64,000 bases of DNA from Flavobacterium sp. BFFFF2 (GTDB lineage Bacteria; Bacteroidota; Bacteroidia; Flavobacteriales; Flavobacteriaceae), in assembly GCA_002256385.1 (NCBI GenBank), contig NKJD01000002.1, positions 108,560 through 172,559 of the forward strand. The letters are read 5' to 3'. Position numbers and translations under genes: made by a program. Numbering within the stretch: the first letter of the stretch is position 1; every line of letters starts with the position of its first letter. Below are positions 34,967 to 43,450 of the stretch, piece by piece. The notes under the pieces were generated by a model that did not search any database, was not told where the DNA came from, and was given only the letters and a program-made list of their open reading frames with translations.

Positions 34967-37510
34967 GTGATCAATCCAAGTGCAAAAGTAATAGGATTTG
35001 TTCTATTGGCCATTTTATTTACTGGATGTAATGCTGTACGCCGAGTGCCTAATGGAAAGAGGCTATTGGTGTCAAATGTGCTTAGCATTAATGGCAAACC
35101 CGACAATTCAGAGGCCATGCAATTGTTGCTTTCACAAAAACCAAACAGCACCTTGCTTGGCTATCCACTTCGGTTAAATTTATACAATTTGGCCAAGCCT
35201 CATTCTGATTCACTATTTCGTGAAAAATTGCGGAAAAACCCAAAGAGGTATCAACGCTACGTGAAGGTGTTGTCCAAAAAGCAAGTATATCGTTTAAGTC
35301 GTTCGTTTTACCATTTTGGTATCCACGAATTTTTACGAAAAACGGGCGAACCTCCCGTTCTGATTGACACGATGGCTTCTTATAAGTCGATAAAAAGACT
35401 CAAAAGCCACTATTTTAACCAAGGCTTTTTTGATGTAGAAGCCAGCTTTTCTGTTGATACTATTTCAAATAGAAAAGCAAAAATAACCTACAAGGTTGCT
35501 TTAGGAGCTTCCTATAAAATTGACAGTATTAAAACCCAAGTTGCATCGCCTGTTTTAGATAGCATGTATCAGAAGTTAAAAACAACCAGCCTGATCCGTT
35601 CAGGCGACATGTACCATTCTGAAAATTTGACCAATGAAATCAAGCGATTGGTGAATGAATTTCGGAACCAAGGCGTATTTTATTTTCAGCCAAATAACAT
35701 ACGGTATGTGGTGGACACTTTGTCAAAACAAAAAAAGGCACACATTGAATTATACATCAGTGACCAAAGTATCCGAAAAGGGGATAGCATTAAAACAGTT
35801 CCTTTTAAACGTTTTAAAATCAGCACAGTTCGTGTGATTACCGATTTTACTTCGGCCAATGAAAACAAGCCTTTCAAAGACAGCATTACTTACAACCATG
35901 TTACCTTGTATGGCTATTCAAAAATCAAATTTGTACCAAAAGCATTGGTTGATGCCGTTTTCATTTTGCCTGGCACTTATTATTCAGACACGAACACCAT
36001 CAATACGGCCAAGTTTTTGAGCAACCTGAAAGTATTCAAATACCCATTAATCCAATATTTGCCCGATCCAAAGAATGAAAATGCGTTAATTGCCACCATC
36101 TTTCTTTCTATGTATGACAATTTCAAGTTAGGATATGGAATCGATTTTACGCACTCCAACATTATTGATTTTGGTATTAATGGCTTTACCTCCATTACAG
36201 TCCGAAACGTGTTTCATGGGGCCGAAACCTTTGTGCTGGGATTCCGGGGCAATGTGGGTTCATCGAAAGATTTGGCCAATCCGAATAACAACTTTTTCAA
36301 TGTATCTGAAATTGGGGCCGATGCCCAGTTGAATTTCCCTAAAATTTTAATGCCTTTTAATACCGACAAATTGATTCCAAAACGAATGATTCCTTCCAGC
36401 AGTTTGAGTATTGGGGTGTCCAAACAACGGAATATCGGATTGGACAAAGAGAGTGTTAACGCTACTTTTACTTATAATTGGAGCACTTCGAAAAGCGAAA
36501 AAATCCGTTTGGATTTGTTTAATATCCAGTATGTTAAAAACATCAATACCGCCAATTATTACAATGTCTATCGGTCATCGTATGACGTGTTGAATAACAT
36601 TTCCAAAAACTATACGGTGAACCCAACATATTTTGATGAAAACAATAATTTGATTGTAAGTTCGGGAGTGAATTCATTTTTGAATGATGTGAATAATGGG
36701 CAAGTTCCGGTTACTTCTGATGAACTCAAAACAGTTAGGAGTATTGAAGAACGACAATACAGACTCACCGAAAACAACCTGATTTCATCAACTGCCATCA
36801 ATTATTGGAAATCGACTAAAAAGGACCTGTTCGACAACAATTTTTATAGTTTCCGAACCAAAGTTGAAGCTGCTGGGAATGGGTTTTCGTTGTTGGCAAA
36901 TTTGTCCAAACAACTTAAAAATCAAAACGGTGCCAATACCATTTTTGAAATTGAATATGCCCAATATATTAAAACTGAAGCGGAATTTATTAAACACTGG
37001 GATTTGCATCATAAAAAAGTGTTTGCTGTACGCAGTTTTGCGGGTATTGCTATTCCTTATGGCAATTCCAGAAGCATTCCGTTTTCAAGGAGTTATTTTG
37101 CGGGTGGGTCTAATGACATTCGTGGATGGCAATCGTATGGCCTAGGACCAGGAGCCAGCGGATCGGTCAATGATTTTAACGAGGCCAACCTTAAACTGTT
37201 GCTTTGTGCTGAATTTCGTTTTCAACTTTTAGGTAAATTAAACGGCGCCCTATTCGCCGATGCAGGCAATATTTGGAATGTACTTGATGCCGTTGAAGAT
37301 GAAAAATATGTTTTTAAAGGAATCAAATCATTAGAATATACCGCTTTGGCGACTGGCTTTGGATTCCGATATGACTTGCCTTTTTTCTCGGTCCGACTAG
37401 ACTTCGGATACAAAACATATAACCCAGCAAACAGCGTGGAAAGACGCTGGGGCAAAGACGTGAATTTTTCGCAATCGGTGCTGAATGTGGGGATCAATTA
37501 TCCGTTTTAA
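34967..37510 (+). CDS. tamL: TamL: lipoprotein BamA/TamA-family outer-membrane assembly protein
   Basis: An ~847-residue Omp85-family protein. In Bacteroidota the TamA counterpart is a lipoprotein (TamL); here a signal peptide ends in the lipobox LFTGC. POTRA-like domains occupy roughly residues 30-400, and the barrel follows, with the Omp85 signature in GGSNDIRGWQSYGLGPG near residue 715 and a C-terminus LNVGINYPF ending in Phe. The frame is open from a TTG at 34949, but a promoter box overlaps that codon; the GTG at 34967 (INPSAKVIGF...) is chosen, with TTG 34961 possible. It probably works with a TamB-like protein not encoded here. Confidence 0.88.
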   Translation: MINPSAKVIGFVLLAILFTGCNAVRRVPNGKRLLVSNVLSINGKPDNSEAMQLLLSQKPNSTLLGYPLRLNLYNLAKPHSDSLFREKLRKNPKRYQRYVKVLSKKQVYRLSRSFYHFGIHEFLRKTGEPPVLIDTMASYKSIKRLKSHYFNQGFFDVEASFSVDTISNRKAKITYKVALGASYKIDSIKTQVASPVLDSMYQKLKTTSLIRSGDMYHSENLTNEIKRLVNEFRNQGVFYFQPNNIRYVVDTLSKQKKAHIELYISDQSIRKGDSIKTVPFKRFKISTVRVITDFTSANENKPFKDSITYNHVTLYGYSKIKFVPKALVDAVFILPGTYYSDTNTINTAKFLSNLKVFKYPLIQYLPDPKNENALIATIFLSMYDNFKLGYGIDFTHSNIIDFGINGFTSITVRNVFHGAETFVLGFRGNVGSSKDLANPNNNFFNVSEIGADAQLNFPKILMPFNTDKLIPKRMIPSSSLSIGVSKQRNIGLDKESVNATFTYNWSTSKSEKIRLDLFNIQYVKNINTANYYNVYRSSYDVLNNISKNYTVNPTYFDENNNLIVSSGVNSFLNDVNNGQVPVTSDELKTVRSIEERQYRLTENNLISSTAINYWKSTKKDLFDNNFYSFRTKVEAAGNGFSLLANLSKQLKNQNGANTIFEIEYAQYIKTEAEFIKHWDLHHKKVFAVRSFAGIAIPYGNSRSIPFSRSYFAGGSNDIRGWQSYGLGPGASGSVNDFNEANLKLLLCAEFRFQLLGKLNGALFADAGNIWNVLDAVEDEKYVFKGIKSLEYTALATGFGFRYDLPFFSVRLDFGYKTYNPANSVERRWGKDVNFSQSVLNVGINYPF

Positions 37511-37702
37511 GACATTTTCACCGTACTCTTGATGTGTAATCCACGGACAAAAATCAATTTGCCACTCTATTTCGATTTTAATTAGTGAATCAATCCGACC
37601 ACAACCATAAACTATATCGATTTCTCCGCCTTCCAACACATTAAGCTACTTAGTTTTTCCATAGATTTCTAATAAATCTGGCCATTGTTAGCCCTGTTTT
37701 TA

Positions 37703-37710
37703 TACTTTTG
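37703..37710 (+). promoter_or_regulatory. -7 promoter box (TACTTTTG) of fbaA-accD
   Basis: Exact TAnnTTTG match 25 bases before the fbaA ATG, with TTG at 37685-37687 upstream (15-base spacing). Confidence 0.65.
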
Positions 37711-37735
37711 TAACCATAACTAAAAGAAAACCATC

Positions 37736-38803
37736 ATGGCTCACCACATTAAACCGGGCGTTGCAACCGGAGACGAAGTACAGGCAATTTTTGCTTATGC
37801 CAAAGAAAAAGGCTTTGCCCTTCCGGCTGTAAATGTTGTAGGATCAGACACCATCAATGGGGTGTTGGAAACAGCAGCAAAGTTAAAAGCGCCAGTCATC
37901 ATTCAATTTTCAAATGGCGGTGCTTCGTTTAATGCAGGTAAAGGCTTGTCAAATGATGGCCAACAATCGGCCATTTTAGGCGGCGTGGCGGGTGCCAAAC
38001 ACATTCATACTTTGGCGGAAGCCTACGGAGCAACCGTTATTTTACATACCGATCATTGTGCCAAAAAATTACTGCCTTGGATTGACGGATTGCTTGATGC
38101 TTCTGAAAAGCATTTTGCCGAAACGGGCAAACCCTTGTTTTCATCGCACATGATTGACCTTTCAGAAGAGCCATTGCACGAAAACATTGAAATTTGCCAA
38201 AAATACTTAGCGCGCATGCACAAAATGGGCATGACGCTAGAAATTGAATTAGGCATTACTGGCGGCGAAGAAGATGGCGTAGACAACTCAGACGTTGATA
38301 GCTCAAAGTTATACACCCAGCCAGAAGAAGTATCTTATGCTTATGAAGAGTTGCTCAAAATTAGCCCTCGTTTTACCATTGCTGCGGCATTTGGAAACGT
38401 GCATGGGGTGTACAAACCAGGCAATGTTAAATTAACGCCTGCCATTTTGAAAAATTCGCAAGACTATGTTCAAAACAAATTCAATACGGGTAAAAACCCC
38501 GTAGATTTTGTATTCCATGGTGGTTCTGGTTCTACCCTTGAAGAAATTCGGGAAGCGATCTCTTATGGCGTCATCAAAATGAATATTGATACCGACTTGC
38601 AATTTGCATTTACCGAAGGAATCCGTGACTACATGACGTCCAACATTGACTATTTACGTACTCAAATTGGTAGTCCTGATGGGGCTGATTCACCCAACAA
38701 AAAACATTACGATCCCCGTAAATGGCTGCGTGAAGGCGAAGTAACCTTCATCAAAAGACTCGAGCAAGCCTTTGCAGACTTGAACAATGTGAATACACTA
38801 TAA
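37736..38803 (+). CDS. fbaA: Class II fructose-bisphosphate aldolase
   Basis: A 355-residue zinc aldolase of glycolysis and gluconeogenesis that splits fructose 1,6-bisphosphate into two trioses. Class IIA features: the zinc histidine segment ATVILHTDHCAKK, EIELGITGGEEDGVDNSD, the later zinc ligand AAAFGNVHGVYKPGNV, and phosphate-binding VFHGGSGSTLEEI and KMNIDTD. Full length. accD starts 17 bases downstream, so they share a transcript and link carbon breakdown to fatty-acid synthesis. Confidence 0.97.
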   Translation: MAHHIKPGVATGDEVQAIFAYAKEKGFALPAVNVVGSDTINGVLETAAKLKAPVIIQFSNGGASFNAGKGLSNDGQQSAILGGVAGAKHIHTLAEAYGATVILHTDHCAKKLLPWIDGLLDASEKHFAETGKPLFSSHMIDLSEEPLHENIEICQKYLARMHKMGMTLEIELGITGGEEDGVDNSDVDSSKLYTQPEEVSYAYEELLKISPRFTIAAAFGNVHGVYKPGNVKLTPAILKNSQDYVQNKFNTGKNPVDFVFHGGSGSTLEEIREAISYGVIKMNIDTDLQFAFTEGIRDYMTSNIDYLRTQIGSPDGADSPNKKHYDPRKWLREGEVTFIKRLEQAFADLNNVNTL

Positions 38804-38820
38804 TTTAGCGAATCGATATT

Positions 38821-39678
38821 ATGGCGTGGTTTAAACGTACTGAAAAGGGGATAACAACCCCCACCGAAGATAAGAAAGATGTGCCAAAAGGTTTGTGGTA
38901 CAAAACCCCAACCGGAAAAATCATTGACCAAGATGAATTGGCCCAAAATTTATGGGTAAGCCCTGAAGATGGCTTTCATGTGCGTATTGGCAGCAAAGAG
39001 TATTTTCAGATTTTGTTTGATAACAACGAATTTACGGAGCTTGATGCCCAACTTACCTCAAAAGATCCGTTGGATTTTTCGGACACCAAAAAATATGCCG
39101 ATCGTTTGGTTGATGCTATTGAGAAAACCAAATTAAACGATGCGGTCCGAACTGCCGTTGGCAAATCGAAAGGCGCCGACATGGTGGTGAGTTGTATGGA
39201 TTTTGCCTTCATCGGCGGTTCCATGGGCGCTGTTGTAGGTGAAAAAATTGCACGTGGCATCGACTACGCCATTCAGCATGAAATTCCCTTTGTCATGATT
39301 TCAAAATCGGGTGGTGCCCGTATGATGGAGGCGGCTTATTCTTTGATGCAAATGGCCAAAACTTCGGTTAAATTGGCACAATTGGCCGAAGCCAAAATCC
39401 CTTATATTTCATTGTGCACCGACCCAACTACAGGTGGAACCACTGCTTCATACGCCATGTTGGGCGACATCAATATTGCTGAACCAGGCGCATTAATAGG
39501 TTTTGCTGGGCCAAGGGTGGTCAAAGACACCACTGGTAAAGATTTGCCTGAAGGTTTTCAAACTTCTGAATTTTTACTGGAACATGGTTTTCTCGATTTC
39601 ATTACGCCGCGTAAAGAGCTCAAGGACAACATCAATTTATACATCGACTTGGTGCTTAACAGGCCTGTTCGACACTAA
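38821..39678 (+). CDS. accD: Acetyl-CoA carboxylase carboxyltransferase beta subunit, without zinc-ribbon cysteines
   Basis: A 285-residue carboxyltransferase subunit that with AccA moves CO2 from biotin-AccB to acetyl-CoA, forming malonyl-CoA. The crotonase-like core is complete: [53 protein letters not shown], and GFAGPRVV. The N-terminal position where many bacterial AccD proteins have a four-cysteine zinc ribbon reads [17 protein letters not shown] and has no cysteine. This looks like a lineage feature rather than damage, as the rest is full length. Confidence 0.96.
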   Translation: MAWFKRTEKGITTPTEDKKDVPKGLWYKTPTGKIIDQDELAQNLWVSPEDGFHVRIGSKEYFQILFDNNEFTELDAQLTSKDPLDFSDTKKYADRLVDAIEKTKLNDAVRTAVGKSKGADMVVSCMDFAFIGGSMGAVVGEKIARGIDYAIQHEIPFVMISKSGGARMMEAAYSLMQMAKTSVKLAQLAEAKIPYISLCTDPTTGGTTASYAMLGDINIAEPGALIGFAGPRVVKDTTGKDLPEGFQTSEFLLEHGFLDFITPRKELKDNINLYIDLVLNRPVRH

Positions 39679-39696
39679 ATTTTAACACATTTTCAG

Positions 39697-39728
39697 AGGG
39701 ATACTTATCAAAAGTGTCCCTTTTTTTT
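39697..39728 (+). terminator. Intrinsic terminator after accD
   Basis: Stem AGGGATACTT / AAGTGTCCCT (one G-U pair) followed by eight T residues, about 20 bases after the accD stop. Confidence 0.88.
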
Positions 39729-39758
39729 GTTTTAGGGTGTAACGTTAGGCAAAATGTC

Positions 39759-39766
39759 TATTTTTG
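39759..39766 (+). promoter_or_regulatory. -7 promoter box (TATTTTTG) of the permease-asparaginase pair
   Basis: Exact TAnnTTTG match 21 bases before the permease ATG. Confidence 0.55.
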
Positions 39767-39787
39767 GAAGACCAAAAAATATAAACT

Positions 39788-41254
39788 ATGTCAATTTGGA
39801 GAGTAAAACCAGTATCTGCCTTTGAAGCAGATTTGAAAAAAAACGACTTAAATAGGGTGTTGACCAAATGGGGTTTAACATCATTAGGAATTGGCGCCAT
39901 TATTGGCGGCGGTATTTTTACCCTTACCGGAATAGCGGCACACGATTATGCTGGACCTGCTTTGGCTCTTTCATTTGTCATTGCGGGCATTGGCTGTTTG
40001 TTTGCTTCATTGTGTTATGCCGAATTTGCCTCCGTACTTCCGGTTGAAGGCTCCGCTTATGCTTATGCTTACGGAACGGTCGGCGAGCTTTTTGCTTGGT
40101 TTATCGGCTGGAACCTCATCTTAGAATACATGATGGGCGCCACCACAGTGGCCGTGGCCTGGAGCGGTTATTTTGTCAAATTATTGCATTTATTCGGCAT
40201 TGATTTCCCAATTTGGCTGTGCAATGACCTGGCAACTGCCACAGAAAAATACCAAGAAGCAGGGCTTGAAGCACCCTCTTTTGCCTTTAATTTACCTGCG
40301 TTCCTGATAACTTGGGTGGTGACTTGGATTTTGATCAAAGGAATCAAAGAGGCAGCAAAAACCAACAACATCATCGTGATTATTAAAGTAGCCGTGGTGC
40401 TATTTGTGATTATCGTTGGTGCATTTTACATTGATACGGCCAACTGGACGCCATTTATTCCTGATGCTAAAAAAGTAATTATTGATGGGGTTGAAAAAAC
40501 CAGTTTTGGTTACGGTGGTGTATTAACCGCTGCAACCATCGTGTTTTTTGCCTATATCGGATTTGATGCAGTGTCGACCCAAGCAGGTGAAGCCATTAAC
40601 CCGAAAAAGGACGTGCCGTTTGCTATTATTGCCTCGTTGGTAATTTGTACGGTATTGTACATTTTGGTTTCGTTGGTATTAACTGGAATGGTTCCTTATG
40701 ATCAATTGGATAAAGCGGCGCCGGTTGCTTCTGCCTTTAGTGAAAATGGCATCGGATGGGCTGTGTTTATTATTACATTGGCCGCAACAGCTGGTTTAAC
40801 CAGTGTGATGTTGGTGATGATGTTGGGTCAAACCCGCATCTTTTTAGGTATGGCCAAAGACGGTTTGTTGCCTGCCTTTTTTAGAACCTTACACCCTACT
40901 TTTAAAACGCCTCACAAAAGCACTTTGTTGGTCGGTTTAATTATCTCGTTGGTTGCCGCTAATTTCCCCATCAGCAAAGTCAGCGAAATGTGCTCGATGG
41001 GTACATTGTTGGCTTTTGCCATGGTGTGTGTGGCTGTGATGATTTTACGTTACAAAAAACCTGAATTGGAACGCCCATACAGAACGCCAGCAGTATATTT
41101 AGTTGGTACGTTGGGCGTTAGTTTTAATTTATTTTTAATGTGCTTCGTTCGTGCTGAAACTTGGATCGCGTTTTGCGTGTGGGGAACTTTGGGTATTATT
41201 GTGTATTTTGTTTACAGTAAACACAAATCAAATCTTAACAACCCAGCTAGTTAA
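39788..41254 (+). CDS. Amino-acid permease (APC superfamily)
   Basis: A 488-residue inner-membrane transporter with ~12 hydrophobic helices. The APC signature is in helix 1, GLTSLGIGAIIGGGIFTLTG-like (about residues 29-48), followed by the helix 3/6 motifs (EFASVLPVEGSAYAYAYG and FFAYIGFDAVSTQAGEA) and the loop NPKKDVP. These are features of cationic amino-acid transporter relatives. The substrate is unknown; because an L-asparaginase gene starts 11 bases later, asparagine or another amino acid feeding it is plausible. Confidence 0.93.
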   Translation: MSIWRVKPVSAFEADLKKNDLNRVLTKWGLTSLGIGAIIGGGIFTLTGIAAHDYAGPALALSFVIAGIGCLFASLCYAEFASVLPVEGSAYAYAYGTVGELFAWFIGWNLILEYMMGATTVAVAWSGYFVKLLHLFGIDFPIWLCNDLATATEKYQEAGLEAPSFAFNLPAFLITWVVTWILIKGIKEAAKTNNIIVIIKVAVVLFVIIVGAFYIDTANWTPFIPDAKKVIIDGVEKTSFGYGGVLTAATIVFFAYIGFDAVSTQAGEAINPKKDVPFAIIASLVICTVLYILVSLVLTGMVPYDQLDKAAPVASAFSENGIGWAVFIITLAATAGLTSVMLVMMLGQTRIFLGMAKDGLLPAFFRTLHPTFKTPHKSTLLVGLIISLVAANFPISKVSEMCSMGTLLAFAMVCVAVMILRYKKPELERPYRTPAVYLVGTLGVSFNLFLMCFVRAETWIAFCVWGTLGIIVYFVYSKHKSNLNNPAS

Positions 41255-41265
41255 ATAAATTTACA

Positions 41266-42324
41266 ATGGTAAAAAACCCGCCTAAAATTTTGCTCATTTA
41301 TACCGGTGGTACCATCGGTATGATGAAGGATTTTGGCACAGGGGCGTTAAAAGCCTTTAACTTTAAAAAGCTACTTCAAAAAATTCCGGAACTCCAGCAA
41401 TTGGATTGCCATATTGAAACCTTTTCATTCGAAAAACCCATTGATTCATCAGATATGAACGTGGGTTTTTGGGGTGAAATGGCCCGAATCATTGAAACTC
41501 ATTACGACTTATATGATGGATTTGTCATTTTGCATGGCTCTGACACCATGTCGTACTCGGCTTCTGCATTGAGTTTTATGCTCGAAAACTTGAACAAACC
41601 GGTGGTTTTTACGGGCTCGCAACTTCCGATTGGCGATTTGCGCACCGACGCCAAAGAAAACCTGATTACCTCCATTCAAATTGCTAGTTTGCAACACAAA
41701 GGGAAACCTGTCATTCGGGAAGTTTGTTTGTATTTTGAGTATAAATTGTACCGTGGCAACCGGACCACCAAAATAAGTGCCGAGCAGTTTAATGCCTTTA
41801 CCTCACCGAATTACGCGGCATTGGCCGAATCGGGCGTTCATTTAAAAGTGAACGAAAGCCAGTTGCTCAAGTCAAAATCAACGGCCAAATTAAAGGTGCA
41901 CCAAGTGCTAGACACACGGGTGCTTATCATTAAATTATTTCCCGGACTTAGCACCTCCATGCTCGACTCCATGTTGAGCACTTCCGATTTGCAAGCTGTA
42001 GTTCTTGAAACCTATGGTGCCGGAAATGCACCTGCCAACGACCCGTTTTTGGCTGTTTTGGAAAAACACATTCAACGTGGATTATATATCATCAACGTGT
42101 CGCAATGCCCAAAAGGCAGTGTTTCGATGGGAAAATACGAAACCAGTACCGGTCTCAAAAAAATAGGATTGATTTCGGGTGCCGACATTACCACGGAAGC
42201 AGCCATAACCAAGCTGATGTATATGTTGGGTCAAAAAGTGGCTAGAAACACCTTTAAAACCATTTTTGAAACCTCCTTACGAGGCGAAATGGATTCAAAC
42301 GTAACAGACCTCAGCAAAAAGTAA
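41266..42324 (+). CDS. ansA: Type I L-asparaginase
   Basis: A 352-residue cytoplasmic enzyme converting asparagine to aspartate and ammonia. Both catalytic threonine motifs are present: YTGGTIGMM (Thr16 nucleophile) and ILHGSDTMSYSASALSFM (Asp93, Thr94). There is no signal peptide, consistent with the cytoplasmic type I enzyme. The position behind an APC permease suggests uptake and breakdown of an amino acid in one operon. Confidence 0.94.
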   Translation: MVKNPPKILLIYTGGTIGMMKDFGTGALKAFNFKKLLQKIPELQQLDCHIETFSFEKPIDSSDMNVGFWGEMARIIETHYDLYDGFVILHGSDTMSYSASALSFMLENLNKPVVFTGSQLPIGDLRTDAKENLITSIQIASLQHKGKPVIREVCLYFEYKLYRGNRTTKISAEQFNAFTSPNYAALAESGVHLKVNESQLLKSKSTAKLKVHQVLDTRVLIIKLFPGLSTSMLDSMLSTSDLQAVVLETYGAGNAPANDPFLAVLEKHIQRGLYIINVSQCPKGSVSMGKYETSTGLKKIGLISGADITTEAAITKLMYMLGQKVARNTFKTIFETSLRGEMDSNVTDLSKK

Positions 42325-42374
42325 GGGCCACATTTCCATAATCCAAAAAAAAGCGGGTTATTTGCACCCCAATT

Positions 42375-42462
42375 AGAGAGGTGGCCGAGTGGTCGAAGGC
42401 GCACGCCTGGAAAGTGTGTATACCCCAAAAGGGTATCGAGGGTTCGAATCCCTTCCTCTCTG
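42375..42462 (+). tRNA. tRNA-Ser (anticodon GGA)
   Basis: An 88-nt cloverleaf of the long-variable-arm type. The acceptor stem is AGAGAGG / CCTCTCT plus discriminator G; the D-arm is GGCCGAGTGGTCGAAGGC; the anticodon loop is CTGGAAA with anticodon at 42409-42411; the variable arm is TGTATACCCCAAAAGGGTATCGA; the T-arm has GGTTCGAATCC. CA follows in the genome. It reads serine codons UCC and UCU. Confidence 0.97.
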
Positions 42463-42470
42463 CAAGATCA

Positions 42471-42500
42471 AAACGCAGGCCCAAAGGGCCTGCGTTTTTT
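42471..42500 (+). terminator. Intrinsic terminator after tRNA-Ser
   Basis: Stem AACGCAGGCC / GGCCTGCGTT followed by six T residues, ten bases after the tRNA end. Confidence 0.9.
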
Positions 42501-42533
42501 GTTGAAACAAACGCAAAAGCGAAGCTTTTAAGC

Positions 42534-42749
42534 GTTTGGAGCAGCAAAAAATGCAAAGCTGCATATGAGATATAGAGGAGGACTGCCAGTGGCAGTCAGG
42601 TACGCGAACTTTAGTTCGCCAAAACTGATTGACCAAATTCACAGAATATTTTCAAAAAGTGCACGCCATTAAACTCCAAACCACCAAGTTTACTTGAGCG
42701 TTTTTTTTGTTTTATTACTGAAAGCTGCGAAGCAGCTTGTTTTCAGTTT
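42534..42749 (+). repeat. 216-bp direct repeat, copy 1 (repeat island behind tRNA-Ser)
   Basis: Nearly identical to 43151-43366 and of equal length. Order of parts: small hairpin GCAGC...GCTGC, the double-hairpin element R1 (42562-42620), a ~95-base unstructured stretch, a CAAG TTTA CTTG hairpin followed by GCGTTTTTTTT, and a hairpin AGCTGCGAAGCAGCT. In this copy the outer stem of the terminator-like hairpin is damaged (AACCAC instead of AACGC). Confidence 0.85.
42562..42620 (+). ncRNA. Double-hairpin structured element R1
   Basis: Starts CATATGAGATATAGAGGAG. Hairpin 1 is GACTGCC AGT GGCAGTC (42581-42597); linker CAGGTAC; hairpin 2 is GCGAACT TT AGTTCGC (42604-42619). The element occurs six times in the window with stem changes that keep pairing. 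Whether it acts as RNA or as a DNA hairpin is not known. Confidence 0.5.
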
Positions 42750-42752
42750 GAT

Positions 42753-42779
42753 AGTTACCCCTTCTGGGATCACACGAGC
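42753..42779 (+). repeat. GTTACCCC...GGGATCAC module, copy 1
   Basis: AGTTACCCC TTCT GGGATCACACGAG, directly in front of double-hairpin element R2. Related copies are at 42892-42918 (AGTTACCCCCTGTGGGATCAC, continuing into GTGTAGCGAAGCGTAATCCC) and 43038-43062 (AGGTACCCCTCTGGGATCACGC, in front of R3). Confidence 0.65.
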
Positions 42780-42837
42780 ATATGAGATATAGAGGAGGAA
42801 GCCCAGTGGGCTTCAGGTACGCGAACTTTAGCTCGCC
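42779..42837 (+). ncRNA. Double-hairpin structured element R2
   Basis: Same start CATATGAGATATAGAGGAG. Hairpin 1 has changed to GAAGCCC AGT GGGCTTC (42798-42814), with two base pairs changed on both sides relative to R1. Hairpin 2 is GCGAACT TT AGCTCGC (42821-42836), with one A/C mismatch. Confidence 0.5.
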
Positions 42838-42891
42838 AAGAAGGCCTCTTTTCCAGACAAAAGCAACTGAGGCAGCCATTTTGATCTTGAC

Positions 42892-42979
42892 AGTTACCCC
42901 CTGTGGGATCACACGAGTGTAGCGAAGCGTAATCCCAAAAAATCCTCACCCCAAGCCCCTCTCCCAAGGAGAGGGGCTT
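42892..42979. repeat. GGGATCACAC palindrome and AGAGGGG hairpin
   Basis: GGGATCACAC ... GCGTAATCCC (~42905-42936) forms a long imperfect hairpin. It is followed by AAGCCCCTCTCC CAAGG AGAGGGGCTT-type inverted repeat at 42953-42979. Both are common styles of intergenic repeat. A relative of the second occurs near 62647 (GGGAGAGGGGCTGGGGGTGATG). Confidence 0.6.
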
Positions 42980-43037
42980 CTTAAAATAGATATTTTTATC
43001 GTAAATATCCTGCGAAGCAGCTTGTTTTCTTCTTGAC

Positions 43038-43126
43038 AGGTACCCCTCTGGGATCACGCAAGTGAAACATATGAGATATAGAGGAGGACTGCCAGTGGCA
43101 GTCAGGTACGCGAGCTTTAGCTCGCC
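43038..43126 (+). ncRNA. Double-hairpin structured element R3 with preceding GTACCCC module
   Basis: AGGTACCCCTCTGGGATCAC (43038-43062) leads into CATATGAGATATAGAGGAG. Hairpin 1 is GACTGCC AGT GGCAGTC (43087-43103); hairpin 2 is GCGAGCT TT AGCTCGC (43110-43125), i.e. an A-T pair of R1 replaced by G-C on both sides. Confidence 0.5.
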
Positions 43127-43150
43127 AAGAAAACCTCCTATAAAAAAACC

Positions 43151-43366
43151 GTTTGGAGCTGCAAAAAATGCAAAGCTGCATATGAGATATAGCGGAGGAC
43201 TGCCAGTGGCAGTCAGGTACGTGAGCTTTAGTTCGCCAAAACTGATTGACCAAATTCACAGAATATTTTCAAAAAGTGCACGCCATTAAACTCCAAAACG
43301 CCAAGTTTACTTGAGCGTTTTTTTTGTTTTATTACTGAAAGCTGCAAAGCAGCTTGTTTTCAGTTT
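43151..43366 (+). repeat. 216-bp direct repeat, copy 2, with intact terminator
   Basis: Second copy of 42534-42749. It carries R4 (43179-43237): hairpin 1 GACTGCC AGT GGCAGTC; hairpin 2 GTGAGCT TT AGTTCGC, paired throughout if G-U is allowed. It ends in an intact terminator-like hairpin AACGCCAAG TTTA CTTGAGCGTT followed by T8 (about 43297-43325). From CATATG to the T-run it could be a ~150-nt independently terminated transcript; no promoter box was found. Confidence 0.7.
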
Positions 43367-43450
43367 AACAAATTCCTGCTTGGTAAAGCAAAAGGCTTTA
43401 ACTCTAAACAACCAATTTCCTCGAGATCTTGCTAGAAATGTGGTCATCTT

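Noticed and set aside
43062..43289. Repeated peptide MRY(R/S)GGLPVAVRY-SFSSP in the tRNA-Ser repeat island
   Set aside because: The frame is open through the double-hairpin elements, but between copies the changes keep base pairing and not the amino acids, so it is structure and not coding that is conserved.
42534..43366. CRISPR array
   Set aside because: Repeats are irregularly spaced, of mixed types and lengths, and no cas genes are present.
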